NCBI RefSeq assembly: GCF_937616625.2
Contig: NC_065571.1
Location: 26,362,201-26,426,200, forward strand
Direction: 5' to 3'
Length of the DNA stretch: 64,000 nt
Origin: Mercurialis annua
Lineage: Eukaryota; Streptophyta; Magnoliopsida; Malpighiales; Euphorbiaceae
The first letter of the stretch is position 1. Every line of letters starts with the position of its first letter. The notes beneath the pieces are model-generated. The model was not told the DNA's origin and did not search any database. It saw only the letters and a list, made by a program, of their open reading frames with translations. Made by a program: the position numbers and the translations under genes. Below, piece by piece: positions 62,552 through 64,000 of this stretch.

Positions 62552-63679
62552 CTATGCAATGCAGCAATTATATAAACACAATAATGCAAACACATAAACA
62601 CAATTACTTAAAGCACGTAAATCACTAATACCTGGAGGTGCCTGATGTGGAACGCTAGGTTCCCTAATAAATACGCCTGTGCGACGGCCCCTAACTGTTC
62701 TACCGGAGTTTCGTCCACCTCTTTGCACAAAATAAGGGTTGGTTGTAGTTCTGGAGGACGTACTGACGTAATCTGGGTGGTACTCACGTCTAAAGTAATA
62801 AGGTCGTATCGGATCACCCGACCATTCATGCTCTGTTTCAATCCTACGGGCTATTGTAGTAAGCGTGCTGAAATGTTCATCCACGTGCTCATACAGCTCA
62901 TCAAACTGAGGTCCTAAACCCCTGACATATCTACGATTAATAGTCCTATTGTCTTCGTTCAGATTAGGGACTCCCTCTGCCATCCGCAGAAAATCAGTAG
63001 AGTACGCCCCTACAGTCAACATCCCTCTAGAAAAAGAACGCATCTGCCTTCTAACTTGATTTAAAGCTATTTGCGCCTGACCGTTAGCTATGTTCGCATC
63101 TTCCCTCAAATTGCGGTATCTCCGCACACTTGACCAAAAATAGTCACCTCTGTATTCCTCGACATCTAATTCATCTAACTCTTCTTCTTCTTCAAACTCT
63201 TCTTTCTGAGGATTTTCCTCTTCTGCTGCTTCTTCTTCTAATTCTTCTTCTGGATCCTCCGCAGGATCCTCCTCAGGGTCTTCCTCAGGATCTTCTTCAA
63301 GATCCTCTTCCGGATCTTCCTCCGGTTCCTCTTCCTCTTCTTCGTTGTATTCAATTTCCGGCGAATGCACTCTAACTCGGTTTCCAGAAGAACTGCCTAT
63401 CTCCGATACAGACATATAGCCATTTTGATATATTTCTGGCGATGCTCCATGATTTGCGTGGAATCCATTCTGATGGACCCCAGATGGTTCGCCCACTTCA
63501 TTATGAAACCCGTTTTGAAATATAGGAGGCGCTTCCTCCCGTTCTTCATCAGCATGCGACTGAGCTCCGTTTTTTCCCAGACATGCTGAAAAGAAACAAT
63601 TTCGAACGTAAGCGACCATCTGAGCCCATTTCACACGCAATTCCAAAATCAGCTTATAAATGCTGTAAACAATTAGCAT
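62552..63679 (-). CDS. Gag-like protein with Glu-rich tract, gag-only element
   Basis: A 375-residue frame. Residues 1-35 are hydrophobic and Cys-containing; Met-21 is an alternative start. QNG(F/Y) recurs at about 55, 70 and 85. Residues 109-170 are a low-complexity acidic tract of EEDPEED units. The part at about 185-285 looks like a retrotransposon gag core: VGAYSTDFLRMAEGVPNL, then INRRYVRGLGPQFDELYEHV and ARRIETE, matching the YTTEFVRLGRFATDL and RYISGLG blocks of element 1 gag. The C-terminal part is Arg/Gly-rich (RGGRNSGRTVRGRR) with no CCHC knuckle. The frame is open throughout, unlike elements 1 and 2. The last ~25 residues after PPGIS are hydrophobic and may be intronic, since CAG/GTATTAG lies there. 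Confidence 0.65.
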   Translation of the reverse strand: MLIVYSIYKLILELRVKWAQMVAYVRNCFFSACLGKNGAQSHADEEREEAPPIFQNGFHNEVGEPSGVHQNGFHANHGASPEIYQNGYMSVSEIGSSSGNRVRVHSPEIEYNEEEEEEPEEDPEEDLEEDPEEDPEEDPAEDPEEELEEEAAEEENPQKEEFEEEEELDELDVEEYRGDYFWSSVRRYRNLREDANIANGQAQIALNQVRRQMRSFSRGMLTVGAYSTDFLRMAEGVPNLNEDNRTINRRYVRGLGPQFDELYEHVDEHFSTLTTIARRIETEHEWSGDPIRPYYFRREYHPDYVSTSSRTTTNPYFVQRGGRNSGRTVRGRRTGVFIREPSVPHQAPPGISDLRALSNCVYVFALLCLYNCCIA

Positions 63680-64000
63680 TTAATCCAGTCGCACGTAATT
63701 CGTAACAAATATCCACTTAATAACCTCAGCGCAAGTAATAAATACTTTACCATCTCAATCATTCATAACCACTTTCTATTTCCTAGTATAAGCAATAAAT
63801 ACTTAGTTGTGTTCGTCATCCGTATAAACAGATACTATTCACTTACTAACTTAATAGTCCTAGTTCGCGCGTGTAATGCCACGTACTACTAATGCACACA
63901 TAACACAATTACAGACAACCACGGTCTGACTCTTGCTGCAGTAGTTCCTAGGTATACTTACTGACAAATACTCCCTGTCAAACAAGCAATCAGATAACTC
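63680..64000 (-). other. Leader of the gag-only element, partial
   Basis: This is untranslated sequence upstream of gag. It contains the plus-strand box GCAGTAGTTCCTA (63938-63950), which recurs in the leader of element 1 (13792-13804) and, with changes, of element 2 (about 40949). No primer site or LTR end is reached before the window ends. Confidence 0.55.

Larger units (their letters stand above)
54588..64000 (-). mobile_element. Non-autonomous LTR element with gag only (TR-GAG-like), second family, partial
   Basis: The 3' LTR occupies 54588-54709 plus 57317-59667, split by a nested solo LTR. The polypurine tract is at 59668-59680, the internal region begins at 59681 and the 5' LTR lies beyond the window. 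The only coding region seen is a gag-like gene at 62552-63679; about 2.9 kb between it and the polypurine tract has no RT, integrase or protease motif. LTR elements with gag but no pol are known as TR-GAG (established category). Pol would have to lie between gag and the polypurine tract, so its absence is directly visible. Mobility would depend on an autonomous partner. Confidence 0.75.

Noticed and set aside
63130..63589. Leu/Pro-rich plus-strand frames opposite the gag-like gene
   Set aside because: They are the antisense of the Glu-rich tract of the gag-like frame and have no independent support.

Overview
This window is repeat-dominated nuclear DNA from a flowering plant, probably a eudicot. 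The evidence is long 60-bp satellite arrays, Ty3/gypsy chromovirus retrotransposons with a tRNA-iMet primer site and a C-terminal chromodomain, a CACTA-like DNA transposon end, and plant-type host gene fragments with GT-AG exon borders. I see no intact single-copy host gene, no rRNA or tRNA gene and no prokaryotic feature. The likely setting is pericentromeric or other constitutive heterochromatin (inference).

Layout. One 60-bp satellite fills 1-7462, 16806-18671, 21501-33060 and 43851-48353, about 25 kb in all. It is probably one array split by retroelement insertions. Two recent segmental tandem duplications lie inside it: 2.03 kb at 2234-6228 and 3.27 kb at 23677-30243. Three retroelement loci interrupt it: element 1 on the minus strand (7463-16805, 3' LTR truncated), a plus-strand solo LTR (18672-21500), and element 2 on the minus strand (33098-43850, outer LTR end truncated, followed by a primer-site stub of a lost tandem copy). 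A fourth LTR fragment (48354-49351) closes the array.

The right part differs. At 49352-54317 there is a CACTA-like left end with dense subterminal repeats, then a mosaic of gene fragments all read on the minus strand (an LRR piece resembling BRI1-type receptors, a Sel1-repeat piece resembling At1g70590-type F-box proteins, acidic exons, a hydrophobic C-terminal exon), then a CACTA-like right end. From 54588 to beyond the window runs a minus-strand LTR element of a second family. It has a polypurine tract and a single gag-like gene with a long Glu-rich tract, but no pol in the part visible, so it resembles a non-autonomous TR-GAG element. Its 3' LTR is split by a same-family solo LTR in opposite orientation with perfect TAACA target duplications, giving an inverted repeat of about 2.4 kb.

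How the parts relate. Elements 1 and 2 carry the full gag-protease-RT-RNase H-integrase-chromodomain order but are dead. Many of their stops are TAG where the other copy, or the family norm, has Gln, as expected from deamination of methylated CAG. Two features recur in the LTRs of both families and are the most interesting signals: a cassette of CpG-rich palindromes whose sequence changes from copy to copy while its architecture persists, and a consensus-like 5' splice site inside the LTR.
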